This document shows positions 21,800 through 33,767 of a DNA stretch of 64,000 bases, piece by piece. Made by a program: the position numbers and the translations under genes. The notes below the pieces were generated by a model, which saw only the letters and a program-made list of their open reading frames with translations, ran no database searches and had not been told where the DNA came from. Positions within the stretch are counted from its first letter, which is position 1; every line of letters starts with the position of its first letter. The stretch is from Torreya grandis (taxonomy: Eukaryota; Streptophyta; Pinopsida; Cupressales; Taxaceae), in assembly GCA_037957365.1 (NCBI GenBank), contig JARHVA010000349.1:4328501-4392500 (forward strand), read 5' to 3'.

Positions 21800-24700
21800 A
21801 TGGCAGAAGAAAGTAGGTTGAGAATGGAAAAGTTTAATGGCAAGAACTATCAACACTGGAGAATGCAGATAGAGGACTATCTATATCAGAAAGATCTCTA
21901 CTTACCGTTAGGTGGGATTGCAAAGAAGCCCAAGGACATGGAGGATGAAGAATGGGAAGTTCTTGACAGAAAGGCTCTAGGGTCTATAAGACTGAGTCTG
22001 GCCTCCACTGTGATATCTAATTTGTCACAGGCAAAAACAACGGTAGATTTGATGACTACGTTAGCAAATATGTATGAAAAACCCTCAGCTTCAAATAAGG
22101 TATATCTTATGAAGCAGTTATTTAATTTGCATATGAATGAAGGTGGATCTGTTTCTACTCGTCTGAATGATTTCAATGGTATTGTGAATCAATTAAGCTC
22201 AGTAAATATAGTGTTTGATGATGAGATAAAAGATCTTTTAATATTATGTTCTTTGCCTGAAAGCTGGCATGGCTTAGTAATGGTAGTAAGTAATACTGCA
22301 TCTGCATCAAATATTTTGAAAGTAGAGGATGTTGTTAGTGTTATCTTGAATGAGGAAATACGCAGGAAAAGCACAGAAGAGGCATCCGGGAACGCTTTAA
22401 GTTTTGAGAGCAGGGGAAGGCAAAAAGAGAAGAGCAAGAAAGGCAGAGCAAGATCCAAGTCTAAGGGTAAAGGCAGATCTAAATCCAGAAATGGCAGGAA
22501 GCCACAATGCTAGAATTATGGAAAGATGGGGCACATAAGCAGAGATTGTTGGTCAAAGCCTAAGGAGGACAATCATCATGAAGGAAAGGAAGAAGCCAAG
22601 ATTGCAGGTATTGCATAGGATGCTTTAATTTTCTCTCTGCATAATAATATAGAGTCTTGGGTATTAGATTCTGGTGCATCTTTTCATCCTACTCCTAACA
22701 GGGAATATTTCAGTGACTATATCCATGGAGATTTTGGAATAGTGTACTTAGGGGATGATGAGCCTTGTAAGATTACTGGCAAAGGTAAAGTGCAACTGAA
22801 GATGCAGAATGGCAACACATGGGTGTTGAGAGATGTGATGCATGTTCCTAGTTTGAAGAGAAATTTGATTTCTGCAGGTAAGCTAGGTGATGAGGGTTGT
22901 ACAGTAACTCTCACAGCAGATTCTTGGAAGGTGACCAAGGGTGCACTTGTTATGGCCAGAGGTAAGAGAAAAGGTACTCTCTATTTGTGTAATTGTGTTA
23001 CTAACAAATCTCCTTCAGTTTTATCTACTTCAGATGTGGATGCTAAATTGTGGCACTCAAGGCTTGGCCACATGAGTGAGAAGGGGATGTCAATTCTTAA
23101 GTCTAAAGGTATGCTTTCAGATTTGAAAAGTATGGATCTAGAATTTTGTGAGCATTGTGTATTTGGAAAATAGAAAAGGGTTAGTTTTCTCAAGACTGGG
23201 TCTACTAAGAAAAGGCAGAAGTTGCAGCCTGTTCACACATACGTGTGGGGACCGGCTCAGGTAGCCTCTATTGGCGGATCGCGGTACTATGTTACATTCA
23301 TAGATGACGCCAAAAGAAAGGTATAGATCTACTGTATTAAAAATAAATATGATGTTTTTGAGACTTTTAAGATTTGGAAAGCTATGGTTGAGAATGAAAC
23401 AGGCAGAAGATTAAAGTGCTTGAGATTTGATAATGGCAGTGAGTTCTGCCGTCTTAAGTTTAACTGGTATTGTTACACTCACGGAATCCGAAGGCAAAGG
23501 ATGGTTCCAAGGACACCTCAGCAGAATGGTATTGCTGAAAGGATGAACAGAACTATCATGGAGCGTGTAAGATGTATGAGATTGCATGCAGGGTTGCCCT
23601 TAGAGTTTTGGGTAGAAGCAGTTGACACCGCAATGTACCTAATTAACAGAGGACCCTCTACAGCTTTAGATGGTGGAATTCTAGAAGAGGCATGGACAAG
23701 TAAAAAGGTAGATCTCTCATATCTCAAAGTTTTTGGTTGTGAAGCCTTTGTGCACATAGATAAGGAAAATAGAAAGAAGCTTGATGCTAAGTCTATGAGG
23801 TGCACATTTATTGGCTATGGCTCAGATGATTTTGGTTTCAGATTTTGGAATCTAGGAACTAACAAGGTAATCAGGAGTCATGATGTTATTTTCAATGAAA
23901 GAGTGATGTACAGTGATCAGATAAGGAAGCTAGATCAATCTAGGCAGAGCAATAGTGAATTGGATGAAGTTATGGTCCAAAATGAGTTCACGAGAAAAAG
24001 AAATAATCACTTACAGGAAAACACAGAGACCGACGTCGGCAGGTTAGGAACTAGCGTCGACAGTACAGAAACTGATGTCAGTCATACAGAGACTGACGTC
24101 AGCAAACCAGGCACCGACGTTGGCCAGGAAGAACCGGCGTCGGCCAGTAACAGGTCTACAGGTGGCCGAGGTCGGTCACTGTCAGAAAATTTGGGTGTAC
24201 AGATTGTTGAGAACGAGTCCAAGACACCCATCAGGAGGTCTGAAAGGGTAAGTAAGCCTCCAATTAGATATTCTCCTTCCTTATATTATTTATTGCTAAC
24301 CGATGGTGGAGAAGAAGAGAGTTTTGAAGAAGCATTACAGGTGGAGTCCAGGAGTAAGTGGGAGCGTGGCATGGTTGAGGAGATGGAGTCCTTAAGAGAG
24401 AACCAAACATGGGATTTGGTTGAATTGCCAGCTGGTAAGAGAACACTGAAGAACAGATGGACCTACAGGCTGAAGGAAGGTGAGGATGGACAGATGAGAT
24501 ATAAGGCCAGATTGGTAGTGAAAGGATTTGCACAAAAGCCAGGTATTGACTTTGGTGAGATTTTTTCTCCTGTTGTTAAGATGACTTCAATAAGGGTTGT
24601 ATTGTCTTTGGTTGCTTTTGAGGATTTGCATCTTGAGTAGCTAGATGTTAAGACAACATTTCTTCATGGAGATTTGGATGAGGAAATCTATATGGAACAG

Positions 24701-25864
24701 CCAAAAGGATTTGAGGTCAAGGGTAAGGAGAAGTTAGTGTGCAGGTTGAAGAAAAGCTTGTATGGCCTCAAGCAAGCTCCAAGGCAATGGTACTTAAAAT
24801 TTGACAGGTTTATGACTGAGCATGGCTACAGTAGGTGTCAATCAGACCATTGTGTATATTTCAAGAGATTTGATAATGGTAGATATATTATTCTATTGTT
24901 GTATGTAGATGACATGCTGGTTGCAGGGTCTCACATGCAGGATATCTCTGAGCTTAAGGTAAAATTAACTCAAACGTTTGCTATGAAGGATTTGGGAGCA
25001 GCTAAGAAAATCCTTGGCATGAGCATTAGGAGAGATAGGAAAAACCACAGGTTGATATTGTCTCAAGAAGATTATGTGAACAAGGTGTTGGAGAGGTTTA
25101 ATATACAGGATGCAAAACCGGTAAGTACACCTATGGCTGGACATTTTAAGTTAAGTAAAGAACAATGTCCTAATTCATATGATGAGGTAGAGTACATGAG
25201 TAAGGTTCCATATTCTTCCGTAGTAGGGAGTTTGATGTATGCAATGGTGTGTACTAGACCAGATATTGCCCAAGCAGTGGGAGTGGTAAGTAAGTATATG
25301 GCTAATCCAGGTAAGGAACATTGGAAAGCAGTTCAATGGATCCTTAGATATTTGAGAGGAACCAGCAGTAGGCACTTATGCTTTGGAGGTTTAGATACTT
25401 CTCTACATGGTTATGTAGATTCAGATATGGCAGGGGATTTGGATGGCAGGAGGAGCACCATAGGTTATGTTTTTACTGTAGGTGGAACGGTGGTTAGCTG
25501 GATATCTAAGTTGCAGAAGGTTGTTGCCTTGTCAACTACAGAAGCAGAGTATATTGCAGCCACAGAAGCTAGCAAGGAGATGATATGGATGACACGGTTC
25601 ATGGAAGAGCTTGGAAGGGAGCATGGGAGTTGCAGATTGTATAGTGACAGTCAGAGTGCAATCCATTTAGCTAAGAACTCAGCTTTTCACTCAAGAACCA
25701 AGCACATACAGCTAAGGTACCACTTCATACAGCAGGTATTGGAAGATGGTGAGTTGAAGCTGGAGAAGATCCATACAGACAAGAATCTTGCTGATATGAT
25801 AACAAAGCCGGTTATGAAGGAGAAGTTGAATCTTCATTCAACTTTTATTGGTCTTCATGATTGA
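21800..25864 (+). pseudogene. CopA gag-pol polyprotein, one frame with five internal TAG stops
   Basis: From ATG 21800 one phase runs to TGA at 25862-25864 (1354 codons) with no frameshift. Domains: gag capsid (residues about 10-200), basic Arg/Lys/Ser stretch (about 200-237), one zinc knuckle whose second Cys is Tyr (NYGKMGHISRDC), protease DSG at about 290, pre-integrase WHSRLGH with CEHC, integrase core, RT with YVDD at 1035-1038, RNase H with STTEAEY and DSQSAIHLAKN. Integrase D544 and E580 keep the D-35-E spacing, but the first catalytic Asp position reads Tyr (HTYVWGPA, 23240-23242). The TAG stops are at 22511, 22616, 23171, 23324 and 24638. A palindrome-derived heptad repeat fills residues about 744-790, between integrase and RT. 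Confidence 0.93.
24029..24176 (+). repeat. In-frame 21-bp palindrome minisatellite in CopA gag-pol
   Basis: Copies start at 24029, 24050, 24071, 24092 and 24113 (period 21 bp exactly), then 24133 and 24165. The first five encode TDVG/TSVD/TDVS/TDVS/TDVG in the same phase, giving a seven-residue repeat in the linker between integrase and RT. Confidence 0.88.
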
Positions 25865-25924
25865 GTTAAAGATGGAGGAGCTAGAAGATGTTGCTGTATA
25901 GGTACTGGTGTAGCTGGTTTATCT

Positions 25925-25937
25925 CCAAGTGGGAGAT
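25925..25937 (+). other. CopA polypurine tract
   Basis: CCAAGTGGGAGAT abuts the 3' LTR. Confidence 0.88.
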
Positions 25938-26656
25938 TGTTAGGGTGTGGAGCTAAAAGCTTCACCAAGGAGTAGACTTAAATAGGTTCGGGTCTACACA
26001 GATGTCGGCGTCGGTCAGGAGAGACTGACGTCGGTCAGTTGTAGTTGCAGAGGCGCCGACGTTGGCAGTATGGTCGGCCGGCGATGGTCACAGGCAAACA
26101 GGCAGGAACCGACGTCGGTTACCTGTGTGTCCAGAAAGCAATTTCCGTGGACAGAAGCGAGTGTTTGCATGATGAGTTTGAGTTATAGTCTCAAGCTCGC
26201 ATCTCTATTATTAGTAATATTATTTTTAGATCCCTTGTTGAAGAGGCTTAACTGTTTGTTGTAAGAGCATGCTCAAGTTTCCTATTTCTATATGTAGGAA
26301 AGATCTTCTTAGCTTAGGATGAGAGTAGAATGTATTAGTAATAGTAGAACATTGTGAATGTTTGAAGGACAGTACTGAGTTGCATCAATCCAGGTTGTTG
26401 GATTTGATTGTACTTGAGAGAGAGCTCTTGAGGAATAGAGATCTAGTGAGAGATCTTGTGTGCATCTGAGAGAGGTGTGGAAGAACGAAGATTCTTCATT
26501 GTATTCCTATTGTAAAGAGTTTTAATACAAGTTTTCAGGGTGTTTTCTTGTATATCTTGTTCTGTGCTATTTATCATTTCAGTTACTTATCTATCTGATT
26601 TATTTCCACGTTTATTGCTTTCACAAGTGTAATCCATTGTTGGTTGATCCCCAACA
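25938..26656 (+). repeat. CopA 3' LTR (719 bp)
   Basis: Starts TGTTAGGGTGTGG and ends CCCCAACA, the intact ends that the 5' copy has lost. Confidence 0.92.
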
Positions 26657-26661
26657 TCTTC
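26657..26661. repeat. Target-site duplication TCTTC, right copy of CopA
   Basis: Matches 20925-20929. Confidence 0.88.
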
Positions 26662-27196
26662 AATCCTTCTTTTGAAATCACAAACCCCAAATATATCAAC
26701 TCTGTCTTCAAGAAACTGCACTTTTTTACATTGATTAACAATTTCTCTTCATGTAGCTTACTCAATACCATCCTCAAATGTTTCAAATGATCTTCCTTAG
26801 TTTGACTAAACACCAAAATATCATCCAAATACATGATCACAAATTTACCAGTGAACTCCTTAAGCACTTCATTCATCAGCCTCATGAAGGTGTTTGGTGC
26901 ATTGGTTAGTCCAAATGGCATGACTAACCACTCATAGAGTCCATCATTGGTCTTGAAGGCTATTTTACATTTATCCCCTTCTCTTATCCTAATTTTATGG
27001 TAACCACTTTTCAATTATATCTTAGATAAATATGTAGCTCCACTCAAACAATCAAGCAAGTCATCAATTCTAGGCAATGGAAATCTATACCTGATAGTAA
27101 TCTTGTTGATTGCTCTGAAATATGTACACATTCTCCAACTCCCATCATTCTTAGGACTCAACACTATGGGGATAGCACAAGGACTTAAACTCTCTC
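26657..27196 (-). pseudogene. GypB reverse transcriptase, proximal part
   Basis: Minus-strand RT fingers and palm: [33 protein letters not shown] and the catalytic [10 protein letters not shown] (about 26830), ending in [12 protein letters not shown] where CopA interrupts it. The upstream part ([10 protein letters not shown] to LSKI) is readable to 27196 but is out of phase with the protease frame by one lost base at about 27195, and has a stop just before the LKSGYH segment. The catalytic YLDD is intact. Phase continues exactly at 20929 when CopA is removed. Confidence 0.88.
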
Positions 27197-28190
27197 TTAC
27201 AATCCTTTGTCTAACAATTCTTGAACTTGGTGCTTGATCTCTTCATTTTCCTTTGGTGTCAACCTATAGGCAGCCTTGTTTGGAAGATTTGCTCCTGGAA
27301 TCAAGTCTATGTGATGGCTAATGCTTCTCAATGGTGGTAACTCATTAGGTAAATCATCTACCACAATGTCAATGTACTCATTCAACATATCTTGAATCTC
27401 TAACGGCAAATCAATCAACTTAGTACTAGTGACTACACTCCTTGGCTTACCAATCACATCAAAGTTTACCTTTTCTTTCTTCATTTGATGTAGAAACTCT
27501 TTACGACTCATTATCAATACTTTAGAATTATTTCCTACAATAGCATCAGCCTCTTCTTTCAATGGTGTGAGTGTATGCTTGATCCCATCCTTTTCAAACA
27601 TGTATGTATTCTGCCTTCCATCATGCATGGCCTTCCTGTCAAATTGCCAAGGCCTTCCAAGCAAGATATGACATACATCCATGTGCATGACATCACATAA
27701 AATCTGATCCTTATATGTTCTTATCTAAATATCTAATTTACATTGTTCACTTACCAAGAGTTTGTGTCCTTTTTGTAGCTAAGAGACTTGATAAGGTGTA
27801 GGATGTACCTCCTTCTTCAAGCCTAGTTTCTCCACCATCTCAATTGATACAAGATTGTTAGTACTCCCACTGTCTATGATGACCTTGCAGCATTTCCCCT
27901 TACTTTTACATGTGGTTATAAATAGATTTTTCTATTGAGGTGGTTCTAAAACTTCTTTGTTTGGCTTCACCAAGATTCTTTTCATCAAAAGAGACTCACC
28001 TTCTTCTGGGGTATCTTCATAAGCTGCTGCAACTTCTTCACTTTGGGTCACATGTACACCCCTCTCATGGCTGGTAGAAGGGTTCTATGGACACTCATAT
28101 GCCCTGTGTCTTGCATACTTGTTGCACCTAAAGAATTTGCCCATGAATCTTCCTCTTCCTCTTTGATATCCTTGGTATGGCTTCTTCCTC
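27197..28190 (-). pseudogene. GypB zinc knuckle and aspartic protease region
   Basis: In this minus-strand phase: a knuckle remnant FRCNKYARHRAYECP (about 28085-28130) in which the second Cys is Tyr, then the protease active site VIIDSGSTNNLVS (about 27860), a break by stops near 27765 and 27725, then VCHILLGRPWQFDRK (about 27670) and the protease-RT connector with DELPNELPPLR-like residues. The order knuckle, protease, RT is normal for chromoviruses. Phase differs from gag upstream, so at least one indel lies near 28130-28250. Confidence 0.8.
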
Positions 28191-28245
28191 TTGGTGTATA
28201 GCTGCCTCTTTGTGAGCTGCTGGCCTCTTCTTGAGATGTTTGCTA

Positions 28246-29073
28246 CTATCTTCTACCTCCTTGAAATCCTTGACCTCTGATGGATCTGCCCCTTCCTCTT
28301 GAGAAGGATGTTTGTTTTCTTGCAATCTTCTCCATAGCTTTCAAGGCAAATTGATATGCCTCTACAACTGTCTTAGGAATGAGAAGACTAATCTCATCTT
28401 GAATGGAAAATTTCAAACCATTAGTGTATCTAGCTACCTTCTCTATGTCATCCTCAATATGACCTGATCTTATAGCCAACTTATAAAACTCTTTAGTGTA
28501 TTCTTTTACAGACATCTCTTTTTGCTTCAAATTTTGTAATTGCTTGAAAAGATTGGCTTGATAATCTTTAGGCATAAACTTACCTTTCATTTTTGCTACC
28601 ATTCTGTCCCAGCTTCTGATCTTTGGCTTCCCTTTCCTCATCCTTTCTTCTTGCACTCCATCCCACCACAGGAATGCATGGATCCTTAGCCTTGTCATGG
28701 CATACTTGACTTTCTTATCATCTTCTTTAATTCCTTCATATCCAAAGTATTTGTCTAATGCACTAATCCAATCAATTAATTCTTCCACATTTAAATTACC
28801 TTCATACATTGGAACCTCCATTTTTGGCTTTGTGTTCACCTTCATAATGGCTCTAATCAACCTATATTCAATTGTTTCTTCTTCCACCACCAATTCCTCC
28901 TTTGGTGGCTACTCTTCTATATCATTAACTTCACCCATGTCAGTGCCTCTTCTTTGAGCCATCTCTAGGTCTTGTAGCCTAGCTGTCAGGTTCCTAATCT
29001 CTTCTGCCATTGCAACCTGTCCTCCAGGTCTCCTTCCTCTAGCTCCACCTCTATTCCTAACTCTCATGGCCAT
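28246..29073 (-). pseudogene. GypB gag (capsid)
   Basis: Start ATG at 29073 in the context MAMRVRNRGGARGRRPGGQ; a TAG at about 28911-28909 splits it, and the open part from 28893 holds the capsid domain: MEVPMYEGNLNVEELIDWI, then AFLWWDGVQ, FMPKDYQANLFKQLQNLKQ and an Arg/Gly-rich tail. These are typical of retrotrans_gag in plant chromoviruses. It would package element RNA. Confidence 0.85.
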
Positions 29074-29142
29074 CTTGCCTCTTCTTCAAAATCACATTCT
29101 TCTTCTCTTTGACTTGGATCTTTAGATTGTGCAAAATCCCTT

Positions 29143-29156
29143 GGGATCTGATACCA
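29143..29156 (-). other. GypB primer-binding site (tRNA-iMet type)
   Basis: Minus strand TGGTATCAGATCCC two bases from the LTR end. Confidence 0.82.
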
Positions 29157-29158
29157 AA

Positions 29159-30207
29159 TGATGAATAGACATCTCTACAAACAAGGCTAAACTAGATGTT
29201 TTGAACAAAAAATTTCTCATACCAAAATATCACCTGGATTCTTCTTCAAGATGGACAGTTTACTCATGTGATAATAAGGCTTAAAACCCCATTAATTCTT
29301 TGACAAAACAAAATTTTAGATTTAAAGATAAACTTTGATTTTATGGCTTATCTGGCTGAACTCTGTATGCTTAATCCTAAATAGAAATGTGAAATTTCTA
29401 TTGTCTATTTAAAGGGATCAGGTAATCTGTATATATAGTGAGTCTATACATTCACATGAGTAGAGATAGCTGGTGAATCACCTGATCTCAGAACTGTGTC
29501 AACCTATAGGTGTCAAAATAGGCCAAGCTTTTAGACATACCTGGAGTACTGATACCATTATTGATTGCTAAAGTCACAATGCGACGCCAAGCAGACTGTC
29601 TTTCAATCATCTCCTGACCTCAGAACCATCGCTTGACTCCATTTCTTTAAAACAACCTAAAATTGAAATGACTAGAATTGAAATCTTCATGGGAGACCAA
29701 AGATTTGTTTTATTTTATATTCAAATCTTTGCCTATACACAACAAACAGTCCTTTCCAATATTTGATCTTAGAGTCGATTGCAAATCAAAAAGGATACAT
29801 ACTTTATTAATATTATAGGAAAATATATATCTAGTGTTTATTTGTGCCTTTTAGATCTCTCTCCTTCCCCACTTCATTAATTCACCAATATACATATTTT
29901 ACCTATTTTACATGAAAATCCCCATACAAAACCATATTTCCTCAACTTAGATACTGAATTCTATCCTAGGCTTCACGCAAAAACCTCCCAAAATGAGTAA
30001 AATAGTTATTCTAACATAAGAAAACTCAAACCACTTAATATCTCTCCTAATAGACTTGATTTCATACTTAAAGGTTACTTAGACAAATTTAAAAAAACTT
30101 TGAAAACTAAAGAAATGGAGGGAAATCAACTTAATACACCTAGACATGCCAAAACTCAACCAAGAACATGATAAATACATTCCTAGCATGAAGATGCTCC
30201 TGCATCA
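29159..30207 (-). repeat. GypB 5' LTR (right copy, 1049 bp)
   Basis: Plus-strand edges TGATGAATAG and TGCATCA, so the minus strand runs TGATG...TTCATCA. A TATA-like run GTATATATAG lies near 29430. Confidence 0.85.
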
Positions 30208-32700
30208 GAAATAAATGAAATGAGTATTATAAGGATTAAACTAATATTATGAAATTTTTTAAAATCATAAAATATTGAAGGTAACCTACAGGTGTGGTAC
30301 CTTGAACAAGAGACATAGTCAGAGGTCACACATAGTCTTGACTAGTCGAAGTATGGGATGAGGTCTGTGGGAGGTTAAAGTGATGGGAAGACTCAGAACA
30401 TACCTTAATTATCCATTAATAATGAAAAAAAATATAGAGAGACCCATGAGGATGCATAAACATAGTCTACATGAAGGACCCTCCACACAGTCTACCTTTT
30501 GCCCAGTCTGTCTTGGAATTTGAGGGAGTTGGAAGGTCTAAAGACATAAAAAAGGGATGAATTTTTGTGGATAAGGTATTTAAAAATTATATAATATTCT
30601 AAAATAATAATTTGGTCTGATAAAATAGGTTAAGTTCCCTCTATTTTATCTCAGATAGAGGGCACTCCCTTTGTGCATAAACCCTACATTTCATAGAAAA
30701 GGTGATAAAAGAATGAACCAAGAGATAAAATAACCTTGTAAGAAGGTGTGTAAAGATGAATAAAACATATGAAAACATGAATAATCAATAAAATAAGGAT
30801 TAATCTCAACAAAGTGGTCTAGAACCCCAAAATTATAGTCAGGTCTATTAGGCAAGGTTTAAGTCGTAAGGCCAAATGGGGGTCCAACTTCACTTATAGA
30901 TCTTAGAAAGATTTATAAATGGTTTTAAAAATTTTATAAAATTAATTTAGACATGTATAATCTATTTTTATGTAGGTTAATCAATGAAAAAATCATTTTG
31001 GACTTTATGATAACTCAAACATATGCAAAGTGAAGAATCAAGCTCGATAGGGCAACATTGGAATTTCATATATTATATGAGGTTATGAATGGAGATATAA
31101 AGAGTTTGGAGGGGTTATAATGGGTCATTAAATTCACTCTTGAGGTATTTTTTTGTATTTCCAATGTTAGACCTTTATGAAACATCAGTAAAGGTTAAAA
31201 CTATCTAAAACCCTTGTAATCCCTAGATAAGGACCCAATTGGGAAAATAAGGAAAAAGTTGTATCCAAAAGGACCAGATAGGTTTGGTAAATAATTTTTG
31301 AAAACATGGGAATCTCTAGAGACCATTTCCATCTAATTGAGTTGTTCCTTATCTATACAAATAGGGTAAAAAACTACTTCCTTTAACTATTTTATGCATT
31401 GTACATATTCTAGGGACTTTCAAGGGATGAAATAAAATTTAAGAGGAAGATAGAGACTTATTTTAACTCACCATGGTAATTTAATGATTCATAAAAACTA
31501 TTAAGTGTGTCTAAAAACAACTTAATCAGAGCCAACCAAAACTAGCATAGTAAGAAAGATAGTGACAAGTGTGAAGACTTCAAGTGGAAGCCTAGTTAAG
31601 GTGTATCTGATCAATATAAGGACATGGAGGGTATTAAAAAGTGTTATAAACTACATTTTATGTATTTTAATGATAAATTTAATTAATTTTGGAATCCAAG
31701 TGTGCAATGTGTGTGAAAGAGAAGTTTCTTTGATTATAGGTAATGATAGCTCACTTTTAGAGGAATCTAGGTGATTATGAATGCAACCAATGCATGTAGA
31801 AGCATGTTTAAAACCCTTCCCTCTCACAAAAATCATTATATCTATAAATATTTAGTTTTAGGATGTTATAATAGGGGTGAATGATGAAGATAATTTTCTA
31901 ATCCAACAAAGGGAATTTCATGCCACATTTCAAGAGTTACATTCCTTAGATTGACACTTGTGCTTTATGAATTGGCATGATCAGTTTTAAATTATCTTCT
32001 CATGCACATGTAACCCCTTCTCTAAGTATGAAAAGTTTCCAAGTGACCTTTGGACTTATCTTTTCTCACTTATTTCTCAAATGCTATAAGTAGTGACCTT
32101 TTGGGTTTTTTTGGGTAGCTTCCATTGTTTAATGGTGAAACCCTAGCCATTTTTATATTTTAATGTCTCTTAAAGAAATAAAAAACTGAATTTTCCTACT
32201 TACAAGATGCATAATTGATTCTGGTTGTAAATATTGCTGATCTTGTCTAGTAATAGATAGTCTTTTCTAACATGTCTTTGATTGTCCACCAAGTATACAA
32301 AAGAGTAATTGTTGTAGATCTTTGTTAGTGTTCCTTTTTAGTGTATGAGAGTTTTGGAAGTGGACTATGACTATATTCTCCAAAGGATCAATCATTATCC
32401 TTCCTAAACATCAATATACCTCTTGAACCTAGCATATGAAGCACTGATGTAATAATCTATCTTCAGTTGTGAGTTATGTGTGAAAGAAGATTTAATTTGC
32501 TCTAAGTAGTATAAGTTTATTCAATAAGAGGAAACTCATTATTGGTGAATCACCTTTTATCTTTTTTTAGTTTTTCTTCTTAACCCTTTTCATTCAAAGT
32601 TGATAAGTAAGAAAGTGCTTCAAATAATGCATCAAGGGAACTATCCCTTATAGAGATTCATCTCACCTATTGGTTACCCATAGCTTTTGAGATGTTTCCA
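30208..32700. other. AT-rich sequence, no gene recognised
   Basis: No conserved domain or LTR pair recognised. The short frame 31562-31774 (+) matches no family I know and has no supporting context. Confidence 0.45.
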
Positions 32701-32719
32701 TTATGACACTTGGATGAGG

Positions 32720-33767
32720 AGAGTTGAGACATATCCTCAATGGATGAAAATAAAAGTGAAAACAAGTATGCTAGTTGGTTCTTATTATTGTATAATGTTA
32801 CTTGTTACCTATTGGGGTGGAGTAAGATTCATCACATTTTGTTGTGGTGTGACATTGGTAATTGGTTGAATACTTAATCCTTGATGTTGGGTACTTGAAA
32901 AAGTAGCTGGTTGAGGATTAGAGGTAGTTATATGAGGTTGGGAAGTATAAAATCATATTACCTAAGTTTTTGGATCATTCATGGTGTTATTTAAAGGCAC
33001 ATTTTTTTGTTGATAATGTGTTTATGTGATAATACCACTTTGGTTTAAATTGGCCATTACTTGCATGTTATCCGCTATGTTCAGCTCACTATTCTACATA
33101 GAATTAGAAGACACTTCCTTGATATTTGGGGTACTAAATTTTTTTATACCTAATTACTTTACATAACTATGTCAAAACCCTAATTTTCTTGATCTATCAA
33201 CTCAAACAAGGCTCTTGTTGAAGGAAGTGAGTTAATAAGAGGTGTATTTGATATGGTCTTGTGATTAATGTTATGTGATAGGTTTTGATATGTTTCGTAT
33301 GATATCTTAATTTGAATGAAGTGGTATTCCATGAGGCCTCTTTATGTGATAAACATAAGTGAATATTGATATGACATCAGTACAATGGCATCATGGTTGC
33401 TAGAAGAGGCATGTTTTTTATAAGATACATTATAAGGCCCTCTTACTCAATTTTGTAAGTTGTCATGCCCTACCTCTATGGTTCTATTAGGATCATAGGC
33501 TGATGGCATTATAATGTAATAAGGTTTGTGTTAAACATTTTCTACAATTAAAGGTATGCTAGCCAAATATTGGGTCATCTATTCTTAGTCTTGCTCTATG
33601 TATGGAAGAGTGTTAACTAAATAATTGGCCAAAGGATCTTGACTCTATTCCCTTATTTGAGTGTTGTATGGTGGATAATAATATATCTCCCAAACAACAT
33701 ATTCTCCATAATGGTCTTGATCAAAGTCCTATTTTGTGACAACATTTCCATATCCTAGATTATACAT
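32720..33767 (-). pseudogene. Possible gypsy gag N-terminal relic
   Basis: Reading the minus strand from an ATG at 33767 gives a frame broken by several stops but with Tyr/Pro/Gln/Thr-rich composition, including PPYNTQIRE and TSQPHITTSNPQPATFSST. This resembles in composition the poorly conserved leader of plant Ty3/gypsy gag. No capsid or finger domain is visible, so the assignment is weak. Confidence 0.25.

Larger units (their letters stand above)
20930..26656 (+). mobile_element. CopA: full-length Ty1/copia element (Tork/Tnt1-like), inserted in GypB RT
   Basis: A 5727-bp element with LTRs 20930-21645 and 25938-26656, iMet primer site, one gag-pol frame, purine tract and TCTTC duplication. 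Protein order is gag, protease, integrase, RT, RNase H, the Ty1/copia order. The gag resembles the Tnt1 group in layout (EKFNG near the start, then IRLSL and VYLMKQLF). The LTRs differ at roughly 40 positions plus a small indel, nearly all transitions, so it is several times older than CopN but younger than its GypB host. Confidence 0.93.
17720..30207 (-). mobile_element. GypB: Ty3/gypsy chromovirus, decayed, split by CopA
   Basis: Minus-strand element with LTRs at 29159-30207 (5') and about 17720-18769 (3'), iMet primer site at 29143-29156, gag, protease, RT, RNase H, integrase and a C-terminal chromodomain in canonical order. Removing CopA and its duplicated target (5732 bp) leaves about 6.76 kb, normal for a chromovirus. 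RT to chromodomain then lies in a single phase. Decay consists of two frameshifts (around gag/finger and at about 27195), several stops, and a D-to-N change in integrase. In the first 320 aligned LTR bases I see about 20 differences. GAAAT follows the right LTR (30208-30212) and also occurs at 17715-17719, a possible duplication; the left LTR edge is blurred. Confidence 0.88.

Noticed and set aside
23384..24640. Separate genes for the open segments of CopA
   Set aside because: All are in one phase and form a single polyprotein split by stops.
31562..31774. Plus-strand 70-codon frame
   Set aside because: Length is within chance for this composition, no domain, no neighbouring support.
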